A DNA stretch of 64,000 bases from Ligustrum vulgare (lineage: Eukaryota; Streptophyta; Magnoliopsida; Lamiales; Oleaceae): NCBI GenBank assembly GCA_963555705.1, contig OY743180.1, positions 40,518,129-40,582,128 on the forward strand, written 5' to 3'. The notes under the pieces were generated by a model. It did no database searches, was not told the DNA's origin, and saw nothing but the letters and a program-made list of their open reading frames with translations. Of this stretch, positions 45,909 to 58,986 are shown piece after piece. A program made the translations under genes and the position numbers. Positions within the stretch are counted from its first letter, which is position 1, and every line of letters starts with the position of its first letter.

Positions 45909-47884
45909 TTAAAAAGTGACAAATATCTTAAAAAGGTGATACAAAAAGTTACGTAGTAATTTTTACTTCCTAAATATTTTAAGGGTCTTTTTGAAAAGTG
46001 ACAATCACTTTTTTTCAAAAAGTGAGATAATTATTAAAAATATGACAAAAATAGTAATATTGTTTGATTTATAAACTTGTTTATTTACTATTTTGAGGTG
46101 AAAAGTAATAGTTAAAAATTGAAGAGGAAAAATGTGTATGGTTAAAAAGTAGTTTAAAAAATTATATTATTTATAAATATGTTTATAAATAAGAAGAGGT
46201 TCTTTTACCAAACGGAATAGGATGATGAATTTTAGAGTTTCAAGTCCCATCTAACTGGGTCATCAATTTCATTGGCGGAGTTAGAAATGTTGATTAGATG
46301 CAGCTATGTTTTTTGAAGGAGGTGCTTTGGTGTCTAATTATGCTTTCGAGAGATGTGTCATTATGAGTGGAGTGATTTGATGCTTGAGGTTTAAAAAGTG
46401 ATATTTGTCAGTTCTTTAAAAAAATTGACGTATAATTTTATTGTTTTCATATGGTGTTTTGCATACGTAGAATGTGTAATATATTTATTAGTATTTGTAA
46501 ATTTGTATAATTTGTTAAGTTACGATGCATGTAGTCAAAGATGAATATTGCACAAACTGAAAAAGTGATAAAACGTCACCTATTTTACTAAAAAGTGACT
46601 CCATGTCACTTTTTAAATTATAAAAAGTGATAAGAAAAAAAATGACACAATGTCACTTTTTAATTAAAAGAAAATGTGAGTTAAAACAAAAAAGATAAAA
46701 AGTGACATTTTATTGTTTTTTTAAAAAAGTGGCATTGTGTAATGTATCTATTAGTATTTCTGAATTTGTATAATTGTTAGTCAATAATGGATATTACCAA
46801 AATTGAAAAGTGGCATTTAAGTAATAAAAAAAAATGACTAATTGATTAAAAAAAAGGTGGCATTTTATCAATTATTTAAAAAAAAATGACACAGTTCTTC
46901 TAATATTGTGAACAAAATTAATAAGTTATGAATTTATTTTAAGATTTTAGTATATATTTTATTGAGAAAGTAACATACATATAATTTTTTTTTTTAAAAG
47001 TGATAAAAACATTAAAAAAATGGCACTCAAAATTTATAAAGTATTTTTACTTTTTAAAAATTTTAAAAATTTATTTTTGTAAATGGTCCAAAAATAAGGG
47101 TATTCGTGTAAGTAATCCAAATTGTAACCAATCCACTCCGGGCCCAACACCAATGGACCCACGATCCAAACCCATTCCCACCATCTTCTCCAACTGTGGT
47201 TCCAATCAATTTCTTAGCTGCTTTCGCAACTCGCACCGCCCGATCCACCACCATTCGTTGGCTGCTTTCCATCTCGCACTTGCCAATCCACCACCACCTT
47301 TACAGGCACGGAGCTCTGCCAGCCGTTAGTCCCACCGATTTCATTTGTGAATCGAAGTTTGCCCACTTTCAAAGACTATTGATATCCCTTGAAGTCCAAA
47401 CTTAAATACCAAATTTCGATTATAAAATCCACATAAAAGTTCCCAGGTTCCTATGGAGGACAAAAGTGTAACAATTTCCAATTAATCAAATTCTATCCTC
47501 ATTTAAAATTTCAAGAGGATAACTTTGAAATCAAATATTTCATTTAATTCTAAATGATTTTCAATAAATAAATATATGGGCTCTTCACAAAAATACTCTA
47601 CTTTTAGGGATCAAATTGAAATTTACTTACATTTTATAAAACTTTAAAATTACGTATAATAAAATCTTAAAAACTGAAAAAATACTTTGATACTTTTCAA
47701 ATATGTTAGTATCACAGTATGAAACTTATGCTTATGATGATATTACATTATGATATTTTTCAATTTTTTTAGTATTACAATATGATTCTTATGATATTTT
47801 TTCAATTTTTTTGTATCACAATGTGATACTTATGATATTTTTCAATTTTTTCTAGTTTCACAATGTGATACAGTGATACTTACC
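45909..47884. other. AT-rich region with AAAAAGTGACA inverted phrases
   Basis: 46560-46870 has many AAAAAGTGACA / TGTCACTTTTT pairs. 46050-46215 may be a decayed MITE (ends TTTTACCAAACGG). 47690-47880 has repeated GTATCACAATGTGATACTTATGATA phrases. The ORFs at 47000-47405 are not recognised. No gene is supported. Confidence 0.4.
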
Positions 47885-48450
47885 TGATGCAAATAAGGAA
47901 GAGGACACCATAATCCATACCGATTATCAATCCCATAATCAAGCCATGCAAGTTTATCAACCTCCATAATGCATGGGGAATAATCAGCCAATATCCATGC
48001 AAATTCCATAATAAAACATACATCTTTTTTAGTCAACTTCCATAATAATGCTTGCAGATTTTCAGCCATCAGCAAAGCAGATTTTTAGTCCCAGATTTTT
48101 AGCCATTTCACAAACAGCAGTGCAGATTTTCGGTCCCAGATTTAAGCCTGCATGCACGTTTAATTTCTGTCTTTATTTCTAATTATGCACGTTTATTTCT
48201 CTGTCTTCATTTCTAGTTAATTCAGCCCTACATTATTACTTTCCTTATTAGTGACAAAGATTGTAATATCCATCCATTATTTAAAGCATGATCAAAGAAA
48301 TGAAAAGAAGATTATTTTGGTGATTTAATTGTGAATTCTTTGGAGAGATTCCACACCCCCTTTGGGGAGATTCCAAAACCATAGAGAGATTCGACACACC
48401 CCGCAAGCTTTTGGCATCGACGAGAGGTTGATCCAAGAGTCTTTGCATCA
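47885..48450. repeat. LTR-like insertion with TGATGCAAA / TTTGCATCA ends
   Basis: This is a 566-bp unit with perfect 9-bp inverted ends of the TG..CA type. It interrupts the GTATCACAATGTGATAC repeat region, which resumes at 48460. No 5-bp TSD was found, so the solo-LTR call is tentative. The ORF at 47842-48075 spans the boundary and is not believed. Confidence 0.4.
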
Positions 48451-49667
48451 ATACATTTTCAATTTTTTTCTAGTATCACAATGTGATACTTATGATAATT
48501 TTCAATTTTTTCTAGTATCAGAGCTTGATACTTTACAAATTATTATGATACTTTGTTTTCGACATAAAATTAAATAGTTTTCATTTACTTTTTTTTAGTA
48601 TCACAACTTGATGCTTTTACAAATTTTTATGATACTTTGTCTCACATATAAAATCAAAATCTTTTCCTATACTATTCACATTTTTCATGATTCTTTCCAT
48701 CCACTGATGAACTAGCTTCAAGTTTATTTCATGCCTCAGCTTCTGAAATTGAGCATTTCTAAAGACTCAGCTTCTGTTCTGATTTTCCATGATTCTTTCC
48801 TCTTCCACTGATGAACTAGCTTCAAGCTTATTTCGTGCATCAACATTTGTTCTGATTACAGTTCTGATTATGCCAGTAAGAATGGCAGCTGGGCCCATCA
48901 AAAGACTTCATTTTCTGTATATCATCTTTCTTCTTCCTCTCTATATGTACAACGAACTGCTCCATCTTCGGTGTGTTGGATTGTGGCTTCGCAAATTTGG
49001 TCGTGTGTGGGTTTCTTGGGGAAGTGGATGGTGGTGGCTCGGTGCAGGCGGTGGGGTTGATGGCTTGGTGCGTGGTTGTGCAGTGGTGGCAGTGGTAGTT
49101 TTGAGCTGCGGTCACGATTTTGTTGGGGAAGGGGATGGTGGTTACTGTGGCTGTTCGGTTGATGCGGGCGGTGGCGGTACTTGATGCGGGTGGTGGCGGT
49201 GGTTTTGTGGTGGTTGATGCGGGTGGTGTCGGTGGTTTGGTGGTGGTTGCTGTGGGTGCCAACGGTGAGTTGGTGTAGGGCCGGTATGTAGTCGGTGGTG
49301 TAGCTTGCTTGGGAGAAGGTATTTTTCAAATTTTCTTTTTCAAATAGTAAAAATCAGTTTTGTGATGTTAAGTTGGTATTTTGTGCAATTATCCCTAAAT
49401 GTATCATCTTAATCACTTCGTGCACTAGAACGTGAATATGTTCCATTCCGTTATTATAGAGAATGTATTCCACTGAAATTGAAGCTCAAAGCTGGCCCAT
49501 TTCACTTAATATACCATTTCCAACAATAAATATCTTCAACTTCAACTTCATCAGAAGAAAAATGGGACAATAACGAATTAAGCAAAAGGGACATATTTTA
49601 AATCAAGCAGTGACCAAAAGCTAAAACATCATAGATATAGATAATTATTGAAATTCATTACTTGGAC
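48451..49667. other. Repeats and GGT-rich low-complexity sequence 3' of the xylosidase gene
   Basis: GATGAACTAGCTTCAAG(T/C)TTATTTC is duplicated at about 48706 and 48808. 49010-49270 is a (GGTGG)n-like stretch that produces long Pro/Thr and Gly/Val ORFs on either strand. None is believed. Confidence 0.5.
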
Positions 49668-50435
49668 TCAAATTATAATGTTAATTAGATGCTCTTCATC
49701 TTCTAACTTGAGGTACCTATACCCCTCTTCTATTACCATCAAACCATCTTCAGTGGCTGTGCTAAGTTGTTCACAGGGGCTTATTACAAATTCTAGTTCT
49801 ATTCTTTCTCCTGAATTTAAGTTCACAGTCTGAAATCCAACCAACTGTTTTAAGGGACTTCGTTCTTTAGGCCTATCATGCCTTGCAAATAGGAGAACAG
49901 GGTGTCTTCCGGAAACTTCCCCCAAGTTCTCAATTCCGACTACAGCTGAGAATTTGGCTTTCTCACAGATGTCTGCTCCCATATCGGAAACTGATAGAGT
50001 ACGAAGTGAGTTTGAGCTTTCAGTAGTTGTGGGATAATTTAACAATTTATTTAAATGGAGAGTTTTTGGAGTAGAAGAGACGAATTTGTATTTATAGGAT
50101 GTGTAGCTGAGACCATAGCCGAACTCGAACACTTTTTCTCCATTGTAGAAGCGATATGTACGACCTGGATATCCTGAAGATGGTTCTGGCCGCATTCTCA
50201 TGTCTGTCATTGGTACGCGGATGAAATCTTTCGGATACCAAGTGACGGGTAATTTTCCTCCTGCATGGCAAAGGTTACGTGTATAGGAAAAATCAAGACC
50301 ATGGAAAATAAATTCGGTAAACAATAAAATTGAAGAGGGAAAACATAAATTACGTGCATAGAGAAGGATAACCAATTCACCAATCAAAGTTCAAATTACA
50401 GATTTTGTATCAGAGCTCAAAGAAGTGAATGATAT

Positions 50436-51147
50436 TGTTAGAAATTTGTTTCCAAATATATTGTTCAAATATTGGATAATCGTTGAAGGAAATTAAAGGA
50501 GGAGACATAACGCGAAGAGGCGTTGCAAATGGCGAAAAAGAGAAAAAACAAGGCTAAAGATTTGGCCATGCAAACGCATGGCAAACACTTTTTGAACCCT
50601 AGAGGGTTTTCATATTGACATGAGGGTTTTCATATTGACATGCGATCACATGGATTATAACCATGCGATCGCATGGTTCAAGCGAACATGTGCCTATTCG
50701 TGTGATGCAACTTTTTGGGCACCAAAAGGTGCCATTTCATCCATATGAATACTTTCATGCATGGTATTTCAAACACTATAAATAGAGCTTGAAGTTGAAG
50801 AGATCAACTTCAACCACTTAAAACTCAGATTATCTTATTATTTATTGTTCCTTTCTCCGAGTACTCATTGTGCTTCGTGTTTGCTCGATTATGAGGCTTG
50901 ATCCACTAAAATCATTTGCATTAGTCCCTAAGTATCTCGATCGATAGGGCGCAAATGTACTTTTAGGACAGGGATTCCGCGTTCAAGTCTCTTTATTCTA
51001 TCCAATTTCTGGTGTTTATTCATTCTTTTACAGATTTGTAACATGGTTATTGAATCCCATATCAATGTGTTCGGTTCGTGGTTATTCAATTGTTGTGATG
51101 CAATTTCGTCTCCAACTCTCATAAGGTAATATAATAATATTCCAACA
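50436..51147 (+). repeat. Solo LTR in xylosidase intron 5
   Basis: 712 bp from TGTTAGAAATTTG to ATTCCAACA, flanked by the perfect 5-bp duplication GATAT (50431-50435, 51148-51152). A TATA-type CTATAAATAGAG lies at about 50776. No internal region is present. It lies opposite to the gene's direction if the TATA box is read on the plus strand. Confidence 0.82.
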
Positions 51148-52771
51148 GATATGTGCTTCAATCTAGATATCAAAAGATCTTACCTGGATTGTGGTCTCCA
51201 AATATGATTTCTGCAAGTGCAATTCCTCCGGCTTCACCTGGATAACCTGCCCACAAGATGCTTCCTATTTTTGGATTATCCTTTGCAAAAGAAACGTCCA
51301 AAGGACCTCCACAAACCAGCACAAGAATAACCGGCTTCTCTGCAGCCTCGGCAACAGCCGTGACGAGACTCTCTTGCTGACCAGGAAGTGTCAAATAGAG
51401 TCGATCAAGCTGCTCCGTTTCTTGACTTTGATCCAATCCCATGACCAAAACCACATAATCTGCACCCTTCGCTATATAAGCAGCATCATCGATTGCAGCA
51501 GAGGTGCAATTAACTGCATTACAACCCGGGTGGAACTTGGTGTTTTTCACGTAGCTCTGCAGCGCTTTGAAAATTTCCACAGATTTGCATGGATGCCCTT
51601 CATAGTTTCCAATAAGTACATATGCATTATTACCATTTGGGCCTATTACAGCCAGGGACGTTATTTTGTTTTTTGAAAGAGGAAGAAGCTTCGCAGAATT
51701 CTTTAATAAGACAATTCCATTTCTTGCAGCTTCAAGGGCTAGTTCCTGGTGCTCTTGAGTACAGACTTGATTGGGACCAATGTTGCCAAAAAGTTGTTTA
51801 TTTGGATTTCCATTAAACAATCCGAGCCTCATCTGAACTGCAAAAAGGTTATGAAGGGCTCTGTCTATTGCAGATTCCGGGAGCTTTTTCTGCTGAACTG
51901 CTGACTTGGTGTAGTTTTTCAAGAAGGTGCCGCAGTTGACATCCATGCCTGCAGATATTCATATGGAACTCACACTGTTTTTCGCCTCAACATTAGATAA
52001 TACCATGTAAGTTACAAGTAAAAGTTTTCTGTGAAACGAATTTCGTCTTCCGTGGAAATACGAATCAATCGAAATCATACTATTCAGTGGCCAATCAAAA
52101 AACGGAAGGTATCATTATATTTTCTTTGGAAAATGTTCTATAGCACTTCATAGTAACTTGTAGATAGGCCATGAACATGGCCAATTTATGTAAAGAAAAT
52201 AGTGTTAAGGTGTGAACAGGTTATCATGCATATGTTTTAAAATTCTTTTAGTTCATTAATTATGTACGTTATTGTCAAATCCAGCATATCTAATGTGCAT
52301 TAAGATATGCACAAACTATGCAAATTTAAGACGTGAAATAGATATCCGGCGTGTGGTTTCTTTCTCATATTTCCAAATCAAGATACTTTTGAGTAATGAA
52401 CAAACAAAGCAAGGAACTCATCATTGTTTGCATTTACTTCTTACAAAACGGAAAATAAACCATCAACTGCATATAGAAATAAAGAAGAGTAAGAGTTCTA
52501 CCAGCTTTGAGTACATCTGCTACTGTCTCTTCAGGTGATTTTGTATATTTATGAACATCGTAAATTGCAGCAACCGCATCACAGTCGGAGGTGATGTACC
52601 TGAACACTTGGCCACATATTAGAATAGACTAGATGCAAACAAGTACGAGCTACCAGAATATCTCTTCAAGAAAGCAGATATCAATGTTAAAAGAGAATTG
52701 TACAAGTTGCCACTACAGTCCTGTTCTACATTGAACACAGCACATGCAATAGAAAACATCATTGGCATAGC

Positions 52772-52928
52772 CTCTGTTTGGTAACTTGTTTATAAACAAG
52801 TTTAATAGTTTATAAACAACATATTTTCCCAAACCACTTTTTAATCACATATATTTCTCCACCACATATTTTATCTCGAAAACATCACATTCTTTATTTA
52901 TAAACAAAGAACTTTTACCAAACAAAAA
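52772..52928. mobile_element. MITE-like element in xylosidase intron 3
   Basis: The ends TCTGTTTGGTAACTTG and TTTTACCAAACAAAAA form an inverted pair, with inner TTTATAAACAA repeats near each end. A duplication was not resolved. A hAT or PIF type is possible. Confidence 0.5.
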
Positions 52929-54151
52929 CTATGATAACCACCAAAAACATCAAATCTCAAATAAAAACAAAACATCTAGTTAACTAGCTCGACACGTAAT
53001 GAAACGAATTAGAGACTTAAAAATAAAACACTACACTAATTGTGCACTATGGATAATTAAACTTGATACAATCAAATTTAAAACAGAATTTGGTAGATCA
53101 GAAAACAAGCCTTGCCCTCTTAGGCATTTGAAGAATTGAGACAATCTCCTAATCCTAATAGACTTTTGATAATCTATCTCCTCCTCTTCAGGAAAGAAAC
53201 CAATCTCCCAAAATGGGAAGAAATTAATTTGTATTTAAATACAAGAATCCTACTACTAATAGAGCAAAACTCCTACTAATATGAAAATCAATAAAATTTT
53301 AGTACAATTGTCCTACATCACACATTATAATAGCGTATTTAGGTTAGGATTGCAACTCAACATGTTATGCTGGAAAGAAAAGAAACCAAAGTTCGGGGGT
53401 GTAGTAGTCAACACTAGGTCAAACTAATTGATACCAAATAAAATGCCCAAATGAGAGCCAATAAACACATGGATGCTCCTCATTATATTCAACCCAAGAA
53501 ATCCATTAACTGATCATGTGAATATGTTAGTGGAGACCCCAAATGCTACTAAAATTGAAGGCTGTAAGCCATCTGCCAGGAAAAGTAAATGCAATCCAAA
53601 TACTCATTTCAGTGTCAAATGAGGATATCCAACCATATATGAACAAAGTCAAGATACAAGCAAGTTAAAGTTACAAAGATACTATTCAAAAATGCCTAAA
53701 GAAGTGATGAAAACTGCCTTACCCATGAAAACCCCATTCTCCACGAGCTGTTTTCGTTAAGAGATTGTAGTCAGCACAATTTGGAACCCCATTCACACGG
53801 TTATAGGCACACATTATCCCACTGGCTCTCCCATCTTTTCACAACTTCTGAAAGGTGGCTGATAAGTGTCTGCCAAATCTTGCTGTGTTACCTGCACATT
53901 ATATCTTCGTTATGCAGATCAGAGGCACAACATAATTTAGACTCTGCAGCTTCTGTGTAATTGAGGATTACAGAAATATATTAAAATAAAAAACCAAAGC
54001 CTTATTATGTATAACTTCGAGGTGAGTTACATGAATTATTTTTCGTTACTCCATTAAGTTCATTAGTACTTAGTAGCATAACCAATGAGGTGAGCACAAA
54101 TATACATGCATGTACTTATAGAATAAATAACAATTTCAACAAAACTATGTA

Positions 54152-54408
54152 CCCCATCCCAAAAATATAGACTTGCTTTCCTTTTACGTATGTTCATTGT
54201 TAAGAATATAGTTAATTTCTTAGTTTCGCAATATATTCATGTTTAATGTGCCTTGTTATCAATAATATGAATTATTCATATGTAAACCATTATTTAATGC
54301 ATAGGTGCATTAGAAAAAATATAAGTAGAATTTATATTCTTATATCAATTAAATTTTCTTAATATTTGTGAAAATGAAAGCAAGCTTATCTTTATAAGGC
54401 TGATGGAG
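54152..54408. mobile_element. Stowaway-like MITE in xylosidase intron 2
   Basis: 257 bp with TA on both sides (54150-54151, 54409-54410). The inverted ends are CCCCATCCCAAAAATATAGA and, in reverse complement, CTCCATCAGCCTTATAAAGA, followed by the inner CTTGCTTTC on both. Confidence 0.75.
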
Positions 54409-54453
54409 TAAAATAATGCAGGGGAATTCAAAATTCATGGAACAAATTGAATT

Positions 54454-56017
54454 GGGTTAATAGCACAAAACGTCCCAACGTTTGACATGTATTGTGCAAA
54501 ACGTCCCAACGTTTTGATTTTTGACGCTAAACATCCCAACCTTTACAATTTTTTGTAGGAGACATCTTTTCTGTCAATTTTAACCCCATTTCACCGTTAA
54601 CTTCGAATTGAACAGTAAATGTTTAACAGGAGCAAGGGCATTTTCGTCCAAATCAAAAGTAGCCCATTCATATTTGGGTAATTGGTACAAAACGTCCCTA
54701 CGTTTGACACTTATTGTAGAATAACGTCTCTACGTTTATTTTTTTGGCGAATAACGTCCCTACCTTTAAATTTTCTTGTTGATTAGTCCCCAAATTTTAA
54801 TTTTCTTTCAATTTAGTCATTCCGTATTTTATTTAAAGGTAATTGTCTTCAAATGTGTATAACTTTTGATCTACAACTCCGAATTGCACTTCGTTTTTTG
54901 CGTTGAACTCCAAATTCAACCATCTTTCTTATGATGTATCATGTGCTCATTTATTAAATATTTCGTTTAGACTTTTGTATAGTAGATACTTATTTTGTTA
55001 GGGTATAATTGATTGACGTAAATTGATTTCTGTAAATTTTATTGAAACGGTGAAATTTTAATTTTAGTGTATGTTCGGCGGCCAGCGAAATTTATAAATT
55101 GGATTTATTTGACTTTTTTATTTTTTTAAGGTAAAATATTTGGTTAAAAATTAGTATGTTTAGGCCCTGTTTGAACCATGTTATAATCTCTAATAACTTT
55201 TTGAACAACACACAATTTTTTTCTCCAATTTTTAAATAGTGATTTGAAGAGAGAGAATGTATGTTGTTCAAAAAGTTATTAGAGATTATAACATGGCTCA
55301 AACAGGGCCTAAACATACCAATTTTTAACTAAATATTTTATCATAAAAAAATAAAAAAGTCAAATAAATCCAATTTATAAATTCCGCTGGCCTCCGAACA
55401 CACATTAGAATTAAAATTTCACTGTTTCAATAAAATTTACAGAAATCAATTTACGTCAATCAATTATGCCCTAACAAAATAAGTATCTACTATACAAAAG
55501 TCAAAACGAAATGTTTAATAAATGAGCACATGATACATTATAAGAAAGATGGTTGAATTTGGAGTTCAACGCAAAAAACTGAGTGCAATTCGGAGTTGTA
55601 GATCAAAAGTTATACACATTTGAAGACAATTATCTTTAAATAAAATACGGAATGACTAAATTGAAAGAAAATTAAAATTTGGGGACTAATCAACAAGAAA
55701 ATTTAAAGGTAGGGACGTTATTCGCCAAAAAAATAAACGTATGGACGTTATTCGTCAAAAAAATAAACGTATGGACGTTTTTCCACAATAAGTGTCAAAC
55801 GTAGGGACGTTTTGTGCCAATTACCCAAATATGAATGGGCTGCTTTTGATTTGGACGAAAATGCCCTTGCTCCTATTAAACATTTACTGTTCAATTCTAA
55901 GTTAACGGTGAAATGAGGTTAAAATTGACAGAAATGATGTCTCCTACAAAAAATTGTAAAGATTAGGATGTTTAGCGTCAAAAATCAAAACGTTGGGACG
56001 TTTTGTGCTATTAACCC
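54454..56017. mobile_element. Mutator-type foldback element: 1.56-kb near-perfect hairpin in intron 2
   Basis: The ends are GGGTTAATAGCACAAAACGT and its inverse. A perfect 9-bp duplication AATTGAATT flanks it (54445-54453, 56018-56026). The left arm 54454 to about 55212 is almost the exact reverse complement of about 55261 to 56017, leaving a loop of only some 50 bases. The central AGGCCCTGTTTGAACCATG part is inverted too. No transposase is present. The ORF at 55092-55316 lies in the hairpin centre and is not coding. Confidence 0.92.
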
Positions 56018-57496
56018 AATTGAATTCCCCAGAACACAAAGTATAGTTACCTAACCACATATACCAATGGCCTTTCACATATTTTCATTTTCAAGAATTA
56101 TTATTATATTATATACATAAAGACAAATGCATGAAGGTTTACATTTTAGAAAAAGAAAAAGAGGAATCATTGAACTGACGTTTAATTATTATATTACAAG
56201 TGCACACTGCAGTTGTAAAAGCAATGAATAAAATATCGAGAAAAAAATTTGTTCAAACAAGATGTATTTCTCGACTTCTTCTATACAATATTTGGCAGCA
56301 AAGAAAAAACCTGCCAAATTAGAATTACAGATTGCCCATTACAAATATAAATTGAATAAATATTTGATAAATTTCAATTTATTTACCTGAGCATCAAATC
56401 CGAAGCGAACGACTCCATTCCAATTGTCCAAATCATAAGCAGTGAAGTGTTTGCAGCAAGCAGAGGCCTGAAGATGCCCATTGTTTGGCGTCCCACCTTG
56501 AAAACTGTCCCCTTGTATTCCTCTAACATACGCTACCGCGTAATTTCCCGCAACCAATGGATCTTCCCCAGGTGTTTCTTGCCCTCTTCCCCATCTTGGG
56601 TCCCTAAAAATATTTATGTTTGGTGCCCAAAATGTCATCCCCTTTGCTTGCCCTGCATTGTACACTGCCCTTGTCTCTGTCCCAATCGCCTGCCAATTAT
56701 CGGAATAGAACAAAAACACCATTAGTATGCTTTTCCATGTCAATTTTTTCACGAATTAAGCTTCAATCCCAATTACAAGCATAATGAAATCATACACACG
56801 CAAAGCACACACTTAATGTGGAACTATGTTCGAAGGTTGGAGGGATTTGGCGTCTCTTTAATTCCGAAAAGAGACTTTCTTCGCCTAAAATTCTACGAAA
56901 ATTAAGTCGATTTGGAGTAGAGGAAAAAGTGAATAGTGCGATTAACTTCTAACAAAATTCCCTTGATTAATTAATGGCAAGGTAAACGAATAAGAGGTGT
57001 AGAGAATTTCACCTGGCCAATGTTGTACCAAAGATGAGAATCAAAGGTAGCTGCAGTGAGAAGGACTTGAGGGAAGCTAGTGACAAAATTAATACTTCCA
57101 TTGAATGAAACGCCATAACCATAACCGGAGACACCGTGCAATGCCTCGGACCACCACTCATACGGATGCACACCTAGTCGTGGGATGGCAGGTGCTGTGT
57201 TAACTAGCTGAGATATCTTCTCATCCAATGTTAGGCGCGAAACAAGATCCTGAACTCTTTTCCGAATTGGCAGGTTGGTCTGGCAAAATGGGAACGATTT
57301 GGTCTTTGGATTTTCTGAGTCACATGAGAACGGAGGCTGAGTCGACTGAGTATGCAGGACGAATACTGACAGGCAGAAGGCATTAATGAGAGCTGTAACA
57401 GGGAGGAGTATCATTGTTGGAGGCTTGAAAAAAAGAAATGAAAAAAAAAAGTGAGGTGATAAATAGTGGAAAGGAAAAGTTGCAAGTTTACTTGCG

Positions 57497-58986
57497 GGGA
57501 AATAGCACAAATGATCCACAATCCTTGAATTTCTTACAAAAAATAGTTCACAACGTTAAGATTTTGGTATTATATCCTCAGAATTATGAAACGTTACGAA
57601 AATGATCCATACCGTTAAATTTTGTTATTTTTCACCGTTAAAAACGTTCAAATAATACAAATGATCTCTAATCTTTGAGTTTCTTACGATAATAGTCCCT
57701 AACATATTAAAGTCATGTTTGGCATGTAACCTCCAAACATTTGATGTATTTAGTCCCTATATATTTGACATATTTAGTCTCTAACATATTAAGTTCCTAT
57801 TTCAAACCAATTATTTCAAATAATGTGATTTTTAATTGTAATTTTTTGAAGAATTTGTAACTAAAAAGTAATAAAAAAAATTGAACTTATTTGTAGATTA
57901 TTTTATTAATGGAATGTATGGCTGTAAATGAGTTTTAAATAAACAAAGTTTATTCTAAATTTTTAAAGTGTACAATAAAATATTTAACAAAAATCCACTC
58001 TATTCACAGTTCAACCTATTGGTAAAAAAAAATTCAAGAAATATAAACAAACAAATACATTGGACATCATTTTAAGAATTGAATAACAAATATATTTTTA
58101 TTAGTTCTATTTTCAATTTTCGATTTTGAGAACCGATTAATATCGATTTTCAAAATTTCATTTTTTCAAAACTCGTTTTCTTCCACACATTCTATTAATA
58201 ATTTTTTTTTTTTAATTTATACATAAATTTAAAAAAAATCTTACTTTTTAACCTAAATTAACCAAACTTAATTTTCAAATCGATAAATTCTCAAAATCGA
58301 AAATCGAAATCGAAAGTAGAACATATTTATTATTAAATTCCTAAAATGATGTTCAATGTATTTATTTGTTTATATTCCATGAATTTATTATTTTTTTTAC
58401 CAATAGGTTGAAATGTTAATGCGACAGATTTTTGATAAATATTATATTGTGCACTTTAGAAATCTAGAATAAATTTTATTTTTTGTAAAACTCGATTTCA
58501 ACCACACATTCTATCAATAAAATGATCTACAAATAAATTTATTTTTTTTTTCACTTTTTAACAGCAAAATTTTCAAAAAATTATAATTACAAACCACATT
58601 ATTTGAAATAATTGGTCTGAAATAGGGCTTAATATGTTAGGGACTAAATACGTCAAGCGTTTGAAGGTTACAAACTAAATATGTCAAACATGGCTTTAAT
58701 ATGTTATGGACTATTATTGCAAGAAACTCAAATGTTAGGGACTATTTGTGCTATTTACACGTTTTTAACGGTGGAAACTAACGGTAGAGACCATTTTCGC
58801 AACGTTTAGAGATTCTAAGGGTATAAATGTCAAAATCTAAATTACACGTTTTTAATGGTGAAAACTAACGGTAGGGACCATTTTCGCAACGTTTGGTGAT
58901 TATAAGGGTATAAATGTCAAAATCTAAACGTTAGGGACCATTTTCGCAAGAAATCCAAATGTTGGGACAATTTGTGCTATTTACCC
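57497..58986. mobile_element. Mutator-type foldback element directly upstream of the xylosidase ATG
   Basis: The ends are GGGAAATAGCACAAATGATC and, inverted, GGGTAAATAGCACAAATTGT. The flanks TACTTGCG and TACTTGTG form an imperfect 8-bp duplication. The arms are inverted copies centred near 58240, more diverged than in 54454-56017. The terminal AATAGCACAAA is shared with that element, so they are relatives. Its edge lies 82 bp before the xylosidase start codon. Confidence 0.78.

Larger units (their letters stand above)
49668..57414 (-). pseudogene. Beta-D-xylosidase (GH3 family), six exons, frameshifted
   Basis: Homologues are secreted cell-wall enzymes that remove xylose or arabinose from xylan and arabinan. 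Exons: 57013-57414, 56387-56689, 53723-53891, 52502-52599, 51184-51948 and 49668-50260; all introns are GT-AG and all joins are in phase. The start is MILLPVTALINAFCLSVFVL, a signal peptide. Then come [65 protein letters not shown] and the nucleophile region YITSDCDAV. The C-terminal GH3 domain follows (GIVLLKNSAKLLPL, LAVIGPNG, ILWAGYPGEAGG), then a fibronectin III-like end (VFEFGYGLSYTSY). The exons sum to 2,330 bases, one short of a frame of about 776 residues. The loss lies in exon 3 near 53836-53846 (after RSC) and leads to a TAA at 53814-53816. Without it every domain is complete. Introns hold a solo LTR, MITEs and a Mutator hairpin. A sequencing error is the main alternative to a real pseudogene. 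Confidence 0.9.

Noticed and set aside
48789..49329. Pro/Thr-rich (minus) and Gly/Val-rich (plus) ORFs
   Set aside because: Both come from a (GGTGG)n-like stretch; opposite strands are equally open, which argues for composition rather than coding.
55092..55316. 74-residue ORF in xylosidase intron 2
   Set aside because: It lies in the palindromic centre of the foldback element and mirrors itself; not coding.
57415..57519. Upstream in-frame start of the xylosidase (57519)
   Set aside because: The extension begins inside the foldback element and lacks signal-peptide character; the ATG at 57414 gives a proper signal peptide.
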